IMG/VR virus record: IMGVR_UViG_3300017719_000056 | Location: 1 to 36,571 of that record | Reading direction: 5' to 3' (one strand) | DNA: 36,571 nt | From: a virus | Part shown: piece by piece, positions 24,723 through 34,174 of the stretch | Layout: each line of letters starts with the position of its first letter | Position numbering within the stretch: position 1 is the first letter of the stretch | Notes under the pieces: model-generated | What the model saw: the letters and a program-made list of their open reading frames with translations, nothing else | Databases searched by the model: none | Told to the model about the DNA's origin: nothing | Translations under genes and position numbers: made by a program

Positions 24723-27700
24723 ATGGCTGGTACAACATTTATAAAAAAGGTCGTAATTGGTACTCCAATAAAACGAGTGCAAGAAACCCTAAACATAGGC
24801 GATTTCAGGAATTTCGATACTACTGGAAGGCAAGATGGTTATATACTTGTTTGGGATTCTGCCAATGCAAATTTTGTTCCTCGTGATTCTGCCTCATTAG
24901 AAATTTTAAAAGTTACAGATAGAATTACATCAGATTCTGGTGCAAATTTAGTATTGGATCCAGGTGGCGATAATGCCATTACTGGTAAAGTTATAATCCG
25001 TGGTGATTTACAGATTGATGGTACTGAAACCATTGTTAATTCCACCACACTTTCCATCAATGATAAAAATATTATTTTGGCAGATAGTGCTGTAGATAGT
25101 GCTGCTGCAAATGGTGCTGGGTTAACAATTGAAGGTGCTAATGCCACAATAACCTACGATGCAACCAGCGATCAATTTAAATCAAATAAAGGATTTGATA
25201 TTCACCATAGCAGTGATTTTAATACACTGACCGCAAGAAACATTAATGTCACAAAAAAAATTAATGTCCCAGATGGTGGCCCTACATATGCTATCGGCGA
25301 TAGTGCAAGCTTAACAATTGGTTCTAACGATGATTTAGTTTTTTATCATGATGGCGAAACATCACCATCTACTAAGCGTGGTTCTTATATTAAAAACACA
25401 AAAGATGATTTGTACATTTATAATAGCCCAGGTTTTGAGGGTGGTGGGTTTTCAAGTATATTTATGCAAAATCATTCTGTTAATGGTTATGTCATAATAA
25501 GGGCTACTGCTTACCGGCCCGACGATCCGTTCGGAGAGCCAACAACTAGTAATTTCTTTGTAGCAGATCCGTATAATGGTGAAGCTTCTTTATTTTATGG
25601 TAAAGACGGTGTAATTGGTGGTATAAAACTTCAAACAAAAAACTATGGCATAAATATAACTGGTAAGCTTGACGTTGATTCAGCTGTAATAAGCGGTAAT
25701 TTAGATGTAGGTGGTGCATTTACTACAATAACTACTACCGGTTTAACTGAAGGTAATAATCTTTATTATACAACTGCAAGAGCCGATTCAGATGCAAGGC
25801 ATGCAATCAGTGCAGCAGGAGATTTATCATATAACTCTTCCACTGGTGTATTTAGTTTTGATGTAGAACAAGTTTATACAAAAGCAAATTTTGATTCTGA
25901 TTTTAATATGTCCATTGATGAAGCTTCACTTGGTGGTATAGGTATTGCTTATGATGCCACTACCAATACATTAAGCATTGATTCTGCTGAATTGGAGTCA
26001 AATTATAAACAAGATATTCGTGGATATTTTACTGCAGGTGGCGATTTAAGTTATGATGCTGCAACTGGTAATTTTAGTTTTGATGTAGAACAAGTTTATA
26101 CCAAGTCTAATTTTGATAGTGATTTGGGTGCTGCCTTAGATGGTGGTACTGGTATTACATATGATTCATCAAACGACACGATTAGTATTACAAATACTGG
26201 TGTTACTGCAGCAACTTATGGTTCTACTACTCAAATTCCTAAATTTACAGTTAATGCTCAAGGACAAATAGATTCAGCAGGTTTTGTGACTCCTGCCACT
26301 GTTACAGGGTTTACATGGGATTCAGCAACTTCAGTTGCCACAATTTCTACAGCAGATAATCAAACATTCCCATTACCAATCCGAGGTTTTGGAGATGATC
26401 AAAAATTAAATTTTGGTGATGCTAATGAAGCATCTATAAAACACACAACCTCAGGCACAACCGTATTTGAAGCTGGTGCTATGGAATTTGATATTGATGG
26501 TGCCAAGCAATTACTCATAAAGAACAATGCCGGTGGTTCAAAAATAGCAGAATTCCATACCTTTGGTGCAGTTGATCTTTACCACGGCAGTATTCAGAGA
26601 TTTGCAACTGACTCGTATGGTTCTACTATTTTTGGTAGACTTATTGCTGATTCAGCAACATTTACTAATGTAACCGGAACACTTCAAACTGCAGCACAAC
26701 CAAATATGACATCATTAGGTACGTTAACAGGATTAACATCGAGTGGTGATGTAATATTTGATTCTGCTGGCGCTATAATGTTTGACAAATCAGACAAATC
26801 ACTTAAATTTGCCGACGAATTTGTAGCAAAATTTGGAAGTGCCAACGATTTTACAATATCACATGATGAATTAGGTATTTCAGCTTTTACAAGACTTACT
26901 AACAATACCGGTGATCTTGTCATTCTAAACAATGCCGATAACGGAGGCATTTATCTTAGAACCGATAATGGATCAGGTTCTAGTGCAACCTACGTTCATG
27001 TAGATGGTTCTACTGGGCAAGTAAACCTTAATCATTATGGTTCACTAAGATTTAATACTGATTCAATGGGTGCCACAGTTACTGGAAGATTAAGTGCTGA
27101 TTCTGCTACTACTGACATTTTTACAAATACCGGAATTATTAAACTTCATAATGCTTCAAATTCTCATATAGAATATAAATCATCAAATGGATTAAACGGT
27201 TATAAATTAATTTCTGGTGGAATGGATTTAAATGATTCTGGATTTTCGATTAAAGATCTTCAAGTAAGAAAGATTGCCACCTTTCAAAGTGGTGGAGGCG
27301 CTAACTTATTTCATGCTGCTACTGGTAGCAATAGTCTTTTAAAACTTGCCACTACCAAATACGGTATTCAGGTTCACAACACAAGTGGTGGTGATGGTAA
27401 TTTAATTGCTGATTCCGCAACATTTACTAACACAACTGCTGTAACTGCTAAGGCAAATACATTTAGTGATGGATCAATATATAATACAAGTTCAGCTGAT
27501 AGTTCGATTTCCGGCACAACAACCACATTTATAGATACATTTGCCGTGGCCTCGATTTCAACTAGAAAATATATAGCAACAGTAACAAATGGTACTAAAT
27601 TACAAAGTTCAGAAATGTTGTTAATTGGAAATGCAACAAATGCATATTTAACTACGTACGCAATTGTTAATACAGATTCCGATTTAGGAACATTTACAGC

Positions 27701-27794
27701 AGATTTAAATTCTGGTTCGGCAAGGTTAAAATTTACACCAACACTAGCTGGTACAAACACAATTAAGTTAATGTTTACGGACATTTCCGTATAA
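24723..27794 (+). CDS. Large tail-fibre or whisker-type structural protein
   Basis: This is a 1023-aa protein with a ribosome site GAGGT overlapping the preceding stop. About residues 95-155 contain the phrase GDLQIDGTETIVNSTTLSIN, then DKNIILADSAVDSAAANGAG, very common in marine T4-like fibres. A 29-residue unit (DLSY....G.FSFDVEQVYTKxNFDSD) occurs twice 74 residues apart. ADSATFTN recurs at residues 642 and 896. The sequence is Ser/Asp/Gly/Thr-rich with a regular beta pattern that would suit a long trimeric shaft. It ends in a compact C-terminal domain (FTPTLAGTNTIKLMFTD). It could be a neck whisker (fibritin-like) or a tail fibre. The neck genes nearby allow either. Confidence 0.75.
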   Translation: MAGTTFIKKVVIGTPIKRVQETLNIGDFRNFDTTGRQDGYILVWDSANANFVPRDSASLEILKVTDRITSDSGANLVLDPGGDNAITGKVIIRGDLQIDGTETIVNSTTLSINDKNIILADSAVDSAAANGAGLTIEGANATITYDATSDQFKSNKGFDIHHSSDFNTLTARNINVTKKINVPDGGPTYAIGDSASLTIGSNDDLVFYHDGETSPSTKRGSYIKNTKDDLYIYNSPGFEGGGFSSIFMQNHSVNGYVIIRATAYRPDDPFGEPTTSNFFVADPYNGEASLFYGKDGVIGGIKLQTKNYGINITGKLDVDSAVISGNLDVGGAFTTITTTGLTEGNNLYYTTARADSDARHAISAAGDLSYNSSTGVFSFDVEQVYTKANFDSDFNMSIDEASLGGIGIAYDATTNTLSIDSAELESNYKQDIRGYFTAGGDLSYDAATGNFSFDVEQVYTKSNFDSDLGAALDGGTGITYDSSNDTISITNTGVTAATYGSTTQIPKFTVNAQGQIDSAGFVTPATVTGFTWDSATSVATISTADNQTFPLPIRGFGDDQKLNFGDANEASIKHTTSGTTVFEAGAMEFDIDGAKQLLIKNNAGGSKIAEFHTFGAVDLYHGSIQRFATDSYGSTIFGRLIADSATFTNVTGTLQTAAQPNMTSLGTLTGLTSSGDVIFDSAGAIMFDKSDKSLKFADEFVAKFGSANDFTISHDELGISAFTRLTNNTGDLVILNNADNGGIYLRTDNGSGSSATYVHVDGSTGQVNLNHYGSLRFNTDSMGATVTGRLSADSATTDIFTNTGIIKLHNASNSHIEYKSSNGLNGYKLISGGMDLNDSGFSIKDLQVRKIATFQSGGGANLFHAATGSNSLLKLATTKYGIQVHNTSGGDGNLIADSATFTNTTAVTAKANTFSDGSIYNTSSADSSISGTTTTFIDTFAVASISTRKYIATVTNGTKLQSSEMLLIGNATNAYLTTYAIVNTDSDLGTFTADLNSGSARLKFTPTLAGTNTIKLMFTDISV
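25818..25903 (+). repeat. Fibre repeat unit, copy 1
   Basis: This stretch encodes the first copy of the unit containing SFDVEQVYTKANFDSDF. It shares long identical runs with copy 2 at 26040, including TTTTGATGTAGAACAAGTTT. It is a within-gene duplication typical of fibre shafts. Confidence 0.8.
26040..26126 (+). repeat. Fibre repeat unit, copy 2
   Basis: This is the second copy (SFDVEQVYTKSNFDSDL), starting 222 bases after copy 1 starts. Synonymous differences between the copies show that protein sequence is being kept while DNA drifts. Confidence 0.8.
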
Positions 27795-27797
27795 ATA
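27790..27797 (+). promoter_or_regulatory. T4-type late promoter (TATAAATA) overlapping a stop codon
   Basis: A perfect TATAAATA overlaps the end of the 1023-aa gene, whose TAA stop (27792-27794) is inside the element. The next ATG is at 27814 with ribosome site AAGAGG in between. It would give a separate late start for the 58-aa gene and the 1805-aa gene. Confidence 0.72.
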
Positions 27798-27813
27798 GTG
27801 ATAAGAGGAAAAT

Positions 27814-27990
27814 ATGCCAAATAATAATTTCAAGGTTGAAAGTGCAATCGAAATGAGAGATTCTGATGGGTCCTCAATGGTATTACATCATGATGGGCAG
27901 ATGCAAAAAACGGATACGGCAGGAAATACAATTGACACAAAGGTTGCTTCTCAACAAGATGCAGTTGCTTTGGCTATAGCTTTAGGGTAG
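27814..27990 (+). CDS. Small 58-aa protein between two giant structural genes
   Basis: The protein begins MPNNNFKVESAIEMRDSDGS and ends QDAVALAIALG. It has a good ribosome site (AAGAGG) and a late promoter in front, and the next gene starts 4 bases after its stop. These signs support a real gene although it is short. The sequence has a strand-turn-strand pattern (MVLHHDGQMQKTDTAGN) and a short helix at the end, like a fragment of a fibre protein. It may be a small fibre cap, a connector or an assembly factor. The family is not recognised. Confidence 0.65.
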   Translation: MPNNNFKVESAIEMRDSDGSSMVLHHDGQMQKTDTAGNTIDTKVASQQDAVALAIALG

Positions 27991-27994
27991 AAAA

Positions 27995-30900
27995 ATGGCA
28001 AAAAGATTAGTACATGATTACACATTTACAAGAGATTCCAGCGATGGTACAAAGGGTAGTCTTGTACTACATGAAATTGTACCACAGGATAGATTGTTAT
28101 TAATTACAAATGTCACAGATGGCGAAAACATTTTTACTTTTAACGATCCTACTAATAAAATAAACACAATTAATTTTGATTATGATTTAAATACAACCAC
28201 GATTCAATTGGCAAAAAATACTTCTACCATGACCGATTATCTAGATGATAGTGCTGCATTTGATAAATTGCAAGTTTTTATTGAGGACCAATTTCAAACC
28301 GTAGAATTTGCTGAAACATACATTGATCCCGTTGCCAAAATTAGAGTATCAAATCCAGAAAACTTAATTGATACTGACTTTGAATATGGTTTGCAATCTT
28401 CAAAATGGGAAACATTAGAATTAGTTAAAAATATTCCAACATTCTTTAGTAGAAGTGGTGATCTTGCCCTTGCCGTAACAGGTATGGATGTTAGACCAGG
28501 CAGTGATACTGTAACCGTTACGTGTAATGAAGACCATAATGTTGCTAGAGGTACACCAATTCTTATTCAAGGAACAAAAAATATATTAGCAGATGGTGGT
28601 TTTGTTGTTACTGCAAGACAAAGTTCCAAGATATTTGAATATAAAGCCAAATCAACATTTAGTGATACAACCAGTATATTAGATACATATACTCAGGTTT
28701 TTGTAGGTAGCCTATATCAGTCCACAGAATTTTCCCTTGAAGGTATTGCTGGTGTTACATCTGATGAAGCTCCTAATGCAAGCGCACTTACTGTTCAAAC
28801 AAAATATCCAACATTATTTACTGAAGGAACCAGTTTCTTTATGTCAAATAGTTTTGCAAAATCCAAAGCAGTTTTTCAAGGCGATAGTAGTGGCATAGAT
28901 CATAGAGGATTTTCTATTAAAACTGGTTCTGTTGATAATGATGTTGCAACTGGTGAGACATCAGGTTTTGCAATAGGTGCAACATATCCTTATGCATATC
29001 AACCAGCAAATATTAGTGAATGTGGCCTTTTAACTCCGGTATATTTTGATGCAACGGCAATTACAGTTGATACAACAAATAATAGGCTTGATTTTACTGT
29101 TGATCACGAACTTGCCGATGGATGCGTTGTTAGATATTTTATTGGTGAAGGTAATACAGCAATTGGTGGATTATCTGAAATTAATTATTATGTTAATGTT
29201 GTTAATAGTACCACTATTGAGCTAAAAACCTCAAACCGAAATGATACTGCGGATAGGGTAAATTTAACCAGTGCTGGAACGAATGGTGGAATTTCAAAAA
29301 GTTGTCTTGCATCCGGTCTTGTAACATACGCTGGCCGTAATGATGGTTACCTTTATCATGATTATGCTACTCGAGGGCATTTCAGTTATAACAATTCAAT
29401 TGCAATTCAACATTTATCTCCAGTAACAAGATGGGGAGTATATTCGACTGACCCAAATTTTACTCCATACTGGGATTATGGATTCAACGGTGGCGAAAAT
29501 CCTAATCCTGCAGATTTACCTGAAGGTGGTCAAGGTGGTGCTAACAACCATTTATACTATCCATACGGCAGTACTTCTAGAACTAATAATACCTTCTATG
29601 GTGCTTACAACATAAGGTTATCAAGGACCTCGGATGGAGGAACTAATGCCGGAAGGGTACGATATACTTATTATGGACAATATAACAATATTGGTGGAAC
29701 TGGTCTTGCCACTACAAAAAGATTACTTGTAGCATTTGAAGAATCACCAATCGGTAATTCAATTTACTTTGCCGACCATGGATTAAATACAGGAGATACC
29801 GCAGTACTGTCTGTGTCTGGTGGATCATTACCAACCGGTTTAACTGCAGGATCAAATGTAGAGATAACAAAGGTTGATGATAATAGAATTAAATTTTCCT
29901 CTAGTGGTACAGCTATAAATATAAGAGATACCGGATCGGCAGCTGCAGTATTTGGTTTTACTGCAAGATCAATGAATTTAAACAATGATACCATAGTAAT
30001 TACCGGTAATACCTTAAATAATGGCGATACCGTAACCTATAGTAATAATGGTGCATCAAATATTCCAGGATTAGTTGACGGAACAGATTATTTTGTATTT
30101 GAAAAAACAACAGATAGAATTAAATTAGCAACATCAATTACGGGATTTGATCCTGCACTTGATATTAGTATTGATACTAATGCAACCTCTGGAACCAATA
30201 ATCGGATTTACAATTTTTCAGGCAATTCGTTCATATTCTCGCCGACAAATGCTTTCTCGGGCTTGGCAGATGGAGATATAGTTAAGGCAATTCAAACATC
30301 TGGTGCAATTACTCATGGTATGACATCTGGTGCATTTTATTTTGTTGATCAGGTCGGCCCCGCTTATATTAGGTTATTCCCAACAGATTCTGATAGAGTT
30401 GCTAACACAAATATGATTACTTTAAATACTACAACTCAGGCAGGTTCTGTAAGATTAAGAAAATCGACATTGGTTGATTTTACAGGATATGATTCCGGTG
30501 TACACTCACTTCTTGCTAATTTTGTTGGTGCTGCTGACGGTGTATTTTCATTAGATTCAAATCTTGGTGATTCTGGAACTAGGTTTACAATAAAAAGTAA
30601 TCAGCAGGTTTTAAGAAGAGATTTACAGTTAACAAACTTAAATGCTGTTGATCCTAATTTTAATGCATTAAAAATTAATAATCATGGATTTATTACTGGA
30701 AATAAAGTATTATATCAAAAAACAGGTTCTGTTATTGGTGGATTAACAGATTCAAGTGAACTTTTTGTTAAAAGAGTTAACAATGACTGGTTTAGACTGG
30801 CAACCACAGAATTAAATGCCCAGGATTCAATTAATGGTAGTTTTATTTCACTCGATAGTGTCGGTGATGGTACATCCAAATTTACAGGTACATCAATTGT

Positions 30901-33412
30901 CGGCGAAACAGAAGGTGTGGGTATTATTGTTCCTGTAAGTGGCTCAAATGTAATTGAAGGCGAACAAACACTATTTACATCCAACTTTAATAAAGGCGAT
31001 GAATTTAAGATTTATTTTCCGGAAGAAATATCAAATTTTAGTGGCACTGCCAATGCCTCTACAAATAGAGTAAATGTCACTGCTACTGCTGGCTATGCAA
31101 CTGGAGCGGCCGTGGTATTGACTGACGTTGCCTCTACTGATTATGTTGCAGAACAAAGATATTATGCAAGAATTGTAAGTGGTACTGAGGTTACTTTACA
31201 CCCAACACCTGCAAACGCAACAGCAAACTCAAATATTGTAAATAATACCACAAGTGCAACTGTGGTAGGATATCTACAAAAATCCATTGGTAAAACATTT
31301 GAATCAACCATTACTTATGTAAATTCAAATTCTAGATTAACACTTGCCGATAACTTAGATTCAAGCGCTGATTCTGCAAACTATGCTGTAAATTCACAAT
31401 TATTGGTTCGTGCCGATGGATTTGCTTTACACAGACCATATGATGGTGGTGTTGAACTAATACCATCTACAAATCCAGATGGTAGAATGATTCGTCAAAC
31501 TCGTAAATATTTCCGTTATCAATCTGGTAAAGGTATTCAAGTTTCATACGCTGTTAACTTTAAACCTTCGGTTGATATTGAATCATTTACTAGAAGTGGT
31601 ACAACAGGAACCATTAAAACAAGATATCCACATAGAATTAATATTACTGATTCAGCTGATGGTATTGATGTGGTAGTTGCAAACGCTACAAATGGTGCTA
31701 ATTTCTGGAATGGAACACATCGTGTGATATCAAAGGTTGATGATTATTCATTTAATGTGGCCTTAGATGGAACACCAACAGATCCATTTGCAACTGGTAT
31801 TGCTACATTTAATGTAAATGCATGGAATAATTGTTCACTACGTTGTGGATTATATGATGATCAAAATGGTTTACTCTTTGATTACAATGGCCAGGATTTA
31901 GGTTGTGTTATTAGAAGTTCAGTACAACAATTAAGTGGCGTGGTATCAGTAACTTTTAACGCGGGTGATGTTATTGGTACAGGAACTAAATTTCTTTCAC
32001 AGATAAATGTAAATGAAGATATTGTTATTAAAGGTCAGACATATACCGTAGTTAAAATCGCATCTGATACTTTATGTCATATATTACCTTCATATAGAGG
32101 TAATACACAAACCGATGTAATTGTAACAAAAATAATAGATAATAGAGTTCCACAGGCTCAATGGAATATTGATAAATGTGATGGTACAGGTATTACCGGA
32201 TTTAAATTAGAACTTAACAGAATTCAAATGGCATATATTGATTATTCATGGTATGGCGCTGGTAAAGTTCGATTTGGATTTAAAGATCAAAATGGTGTTG
32301 TAAGATATGTGCACCAATTCGTTCACGGTAATAAAAATACAGAAGCTTATATGAGATCTGGTAATGTACCTGCTCGATATGAATTAATAAATATTGGCAA
32401 ACCAACATATGTTCCGGCATTAGCACACTGGGGTACATCGGTTATTATGGATGGTACGTTTGATGATGATAAGGCTTACGTTTTCACAGCTAATTCACTA
32501 AACAATTCTGTTACGGTTGGAACAAGTATTACCGCAAGTGGTAGAATTGAAGATGCAGGCGATGATTGGCAAGCCCAGGTCGGCAGTTATAATTACTACC
32601 GTGATCTTACAGGGCCTGGTCAAGGTGCTATAACATTGGCAACTGGTACAACAGAATTGGCTACAGTTTCAGGAGGTATGACTATTACAGGTCCTAACAT
32701 ACCTGCAGGTACAACTTTAACAAATCCATTCTCACAATTTATTTATCCAACCCAGCCATATCAACCATCAATTTCTTCTAGACATAGTTATAGCAAAACA
32801 ACTCTTTCAACTAGAACATTATTGTTAATTGATAATGCTCCAACAGGAACATCATTATTTGATTCAGATTATACAATTACACTTTCTGATACCGGTGGTG
32901 GTACAAACGTGTCTAGAGATTTCCCACTTATTAGTGTTAGATTGGCACCATCTGTTGATACAAATACTCCAGGATTCTTAGGTGAAAGGGAAATTATCAA
33001 TAGAATGCAATTAATTTTAAATGAGACCGATGTTCTTACATCACACGGTATTGTTGTTGAATTAAGATTAAATGGTAGATTGGATAATAATGATTGGCAG
33101 CGAGTGTCAAATCCATCATTAAGTCAATTAATTTTCCATAATGTCACGGATACAGTTCAAGGTGGCACAATCGTGTTCTCATTCAATGCTGAAGGATCTC
33201 CTAGTGCTACCAGGGTACCGGTATTGACATCCAGACTTCTTGGAGAGGTTGCAACATTAGGTAACTCTATACTTGGTGGTGATAATACTTTCCCTGATGG
33301 ACCAGATGTTCTTACAGTGGTTGCAAGGCTAAGAGAAGACGTATCAACGGTTACAGCTAGTAACCCATTACAGTTACAAGGTAGAATATCCTGGTCAGAG
33401 TCACAGGCATAA
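27995..33412 (+). CDS. Giant repeat-containing virion structural protein
   Basis: This is a 1805-aa protein, the largest in the window. The first 170 residues form an N-terminal domain (HDYTFTRDSSDGTKGSLVLH, QLAKNTSTMTDYLDD). From about residue 175 to 1100 a loosely conserved module recurs: a phrase like HxLxxGxxVxY, then G-L-x-x-G-x-x-Y-F-V, then a strand ending (L/I)xT(S/A). Copies begin near 28530, 29100, 29776, 30010, 30255, 30680 and 31090. The remaining part holds globular segments (GFKLELNRIQMAYIDYSWYG, YVHQFVHGNKNTEAYMRSGN, about residues 1400-1470) and a conserved-looking C-terminus (LEGRISW-type LQGRISWSESQA). Similar large proteins lie before gp13 in marine T4-like phages. The location in the virion is unknown. 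Confidence 0.75.
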   Translation: MAKRLVHDYTFTRDSSDGTKGSLVLHEIVPQDRLLLITNVTDGENIFTFNDPTNKINTINFDYDLNTTTIQLAKNTSTMTDYLDDSAAFDKLQVFIEDQFQTVEFAETYIDPVAKIRVSNPENLIDTDFEYGLQSSKWETLELVKNIPTFFSRSGDLALAVTGMDVRPGSDTVTVTCNEDHNVARGTPILIQGTKNILADGGFVVTARQSSKIFEYKAKSTFSDTTSILDTYTQVFVGSLYQSTEFSLEGIAGVTSDEAPNASALTVQTKYPTLFTEGTSFFMSNSFAKSKAVFQGDSSGIDHRGFSIKTGSVDNDVATGETSGFAIGATYPYAYQPANISECGLLTPVYFDATAITVDTTNNRLDFTVDHELADGCVVRYFIGEGNTAIGGLSEINYYVNVVNSTTIELKTSNRNDTADRVNLTSAGTNGGISKSCLASGLVTYAGRNDGYLYHDYATRGHFSYNNSIAIQHLSPVTRWGVYSTDPNFTPYWDYGFNGGENPNPADLPEGGQGGANNHLYYPYGSTSRTNNTFYGAYNIRLSRTSDGGTNAGRVRYTYYGQYNNIGGTGLATTKRLLVAFEESPIGNSIYFADHGLNTGDTAVLSVSGGSLPTGLTAGSNVEITKVDDNRIKFSSSGTAINIRDTGSAAAVFGFTARSMNLNNDTIVITGNTLNNGDTVTYSNNGASNIPGLVDGTDYFVFEKTTDRIKLATSITGFDPALDISIDTNATSGTNNRIYNFSGNSFIFSPTNAFSGLADGDIVKAIQTSGAITHGMTSGAFYFVDQVGPAYIRLFPTDSDRVANTNMITLNTTTQAGSVRLRKSTLVDFTGYDSGVHSLLANFVGAADGVFSLDSNLGDSGTRFTIKSNQQVLRRDLQLTNLNAVDPNFNALKINNHGFITGNKVLYQKTGSVIGGLTDSSELFVKRVNNDWFRLATTELNAQDSINGSFISLDSVGDGTSKFTGTSIVGETEGVGIIVPVSGSNVIEGEQTLFTSNFNKGDEFKIYFPEEISNFSGTANASTNRVNVTATAGYATGAAVVLTDVASTDYVAEQRYYARIVSGTEVTLHPTPANATANSNIVNNTTSATVVGYLQKSIGKTFESTITYVNSNSRLTLADNLDSSADSANYAVNSQLLVRADGFALHRPYDGGVELIPSTNPDGRMIRQTRKYFRYQSGKGIQVSYAVNFKPSVDIESFTRSGTTGTIKTRYPHRINITDSADGIDVVVANATNGANFWNGTHRVISKVDDYSFNVALDGTPTDPFATGIATFNVNAWNNCSLRCGLYDDQNGLLFDYNGQDLGCVIRSSVQQLSGVVSVTFNAGDVIGTGTKFLSQINVNEDIVIKGQTYTVVKIASDTLCHILPSYRGNTQTDVIVTKIIDNRVPQAQWNIDKCDGTGITGFKLELNRIQMAYIDYSWYGAGKVRFGFKDQNGVVRYVHQFVHGNKNTEAYMRSGNVPARYELINIGKPTYVPALAHWGTSVIMDGTFDDDKAYVFTANSLNNSVTVGTSITASGRIEDAGDDWQAQVGSYNYYRDLTGPGQGAITLATGTTELATVSGGMTITGPNIPAGTTLTNPFSQFIYPTQPYQPSISSRHSYSKTTLSTRTLLLIDNAPTGTSLFDSDYTITLSDTGGGTNVSRDFPLISVRLAPSVDTNTPGFLGEREIINRMQLILNETDVLTSHGIVVELRLNGRLDNNDWQRVSNPSLSQLIFHNVTDTVQGGTIVFSFNAEGSPSATRVPVLTSRLLGEVATLGNSILGGDNTFPDGPDVLTVVARLREDVSTVTASNPLQLQGRISWSESQA

Positions 33413-33415
33413 AAC

Positions 33416-34171
33416 ATGGCAAATCCAACAAATAGAGATACATTAATTGATTACTGCAAAAGGAAACTGGGTGAACCTGTTCTTGAAATCAATGTAGACG
33501 ATGATCAAATTGAAGATAGAATTGATGAGGCAATACAATATTGGCAAGAATATAATTCAGATGCCGTATATAAAACCTATGTTTCATATCAAGTTACTGA
33601 TGCGGACGTAACAAATAAGTATATTACCTTAGACAATGATGTATTATATGTCACAAGATTGATACCTATAGGACATTCTGAAGGTTCAAATACTAATATG
33701 TTTGACATTAGATATCAAATGATGTTAAATGATATTACTGATATGCAGAATTATGCTGGAGACCTAGCGTATTATCATCAATTACAACAATACATTTCCT
33801 TGTTAGATATGGAATTAAGTGGTGTTCCACAAACAACCTTTGTAAGACATCAGAACAGATTGTATATACATGGAGAATTTCAAAATCAAGATATTAAGGC
33901 CGATGAATATATTATTTACGAGGCTTACAAAACAATTGATTCAACAGCCTTTACAAGAGTTTGGAATGATCGATGGTTAAAGGCTTATTCTACAGCTCTT
34001 ATTAAAGAACAATGGGGAATAAACCTAATTAAATTTGAAGGTATGCAATTACCAGGTGGCATTGTAATGAATGGTAGACAATATTATGAAGATGCTCAAG
34101 CAGAGAAAAATGAACTAGAGGAAAAAATTAGACTAGAACACGAATTGCCCGCCGACTTTTTTATAGGATAA
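33416..34171 (+). CDS. 13: Neck protein gp13 (head completion)
   Basis: This is a 251-aa protein of the T4 gp13 family. Matching parts are the N-terminal helix region LIDYCKRKLGEPVLEINVDD, then QIEDRIDEAIQYWQEYNSDA, YVTRLIPIG, YYHQLQQYISLLDMEL, and the C-terminal WNDRWLKAYSTALIKEQWG with LPGGIVMNGRQYYEDA (T4 has LPGGVTIDGQRLIEEA). gp13 forms the ring between portal and gp14 after DNA packaging. T4 gp13 is 309 residues, and the loss is in the middle. It directly follows the 1805-aa gene by 3 bases and precedes gp14. Confidence 0.93.
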   Translation: MANPTNRDTLIDYCKRKLGEPVLEINVDDDQIEDRIDEAIQYWQEYNSDAVYKTYVSYQVTDADVTNKYITLDNDVLYVTRLIPIGHSEGSNTNMFDIRYQMMLNDITDMQNYAGDLAYYHQLQQYISLLDMELSGVPQTTFVRHQNRLYIHGEFQNQDIKADEYIIYEAYKTIDSTAFTRVWNDRWLKAYSTALIKEQWGINLIKFEGMQLPGGIVMNGRQYYEDAQAEKNELEEKIRLEHELPADFFIG

Positions 34172-34174
34172 ATT

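Noticed and set aside
29914-29921. TATAAATA match inside the 1805-aa gene
   Set aside because: It is deep within a coding region, with no gene start nearby. In sequence this A/T-rich several chance matches are expected.
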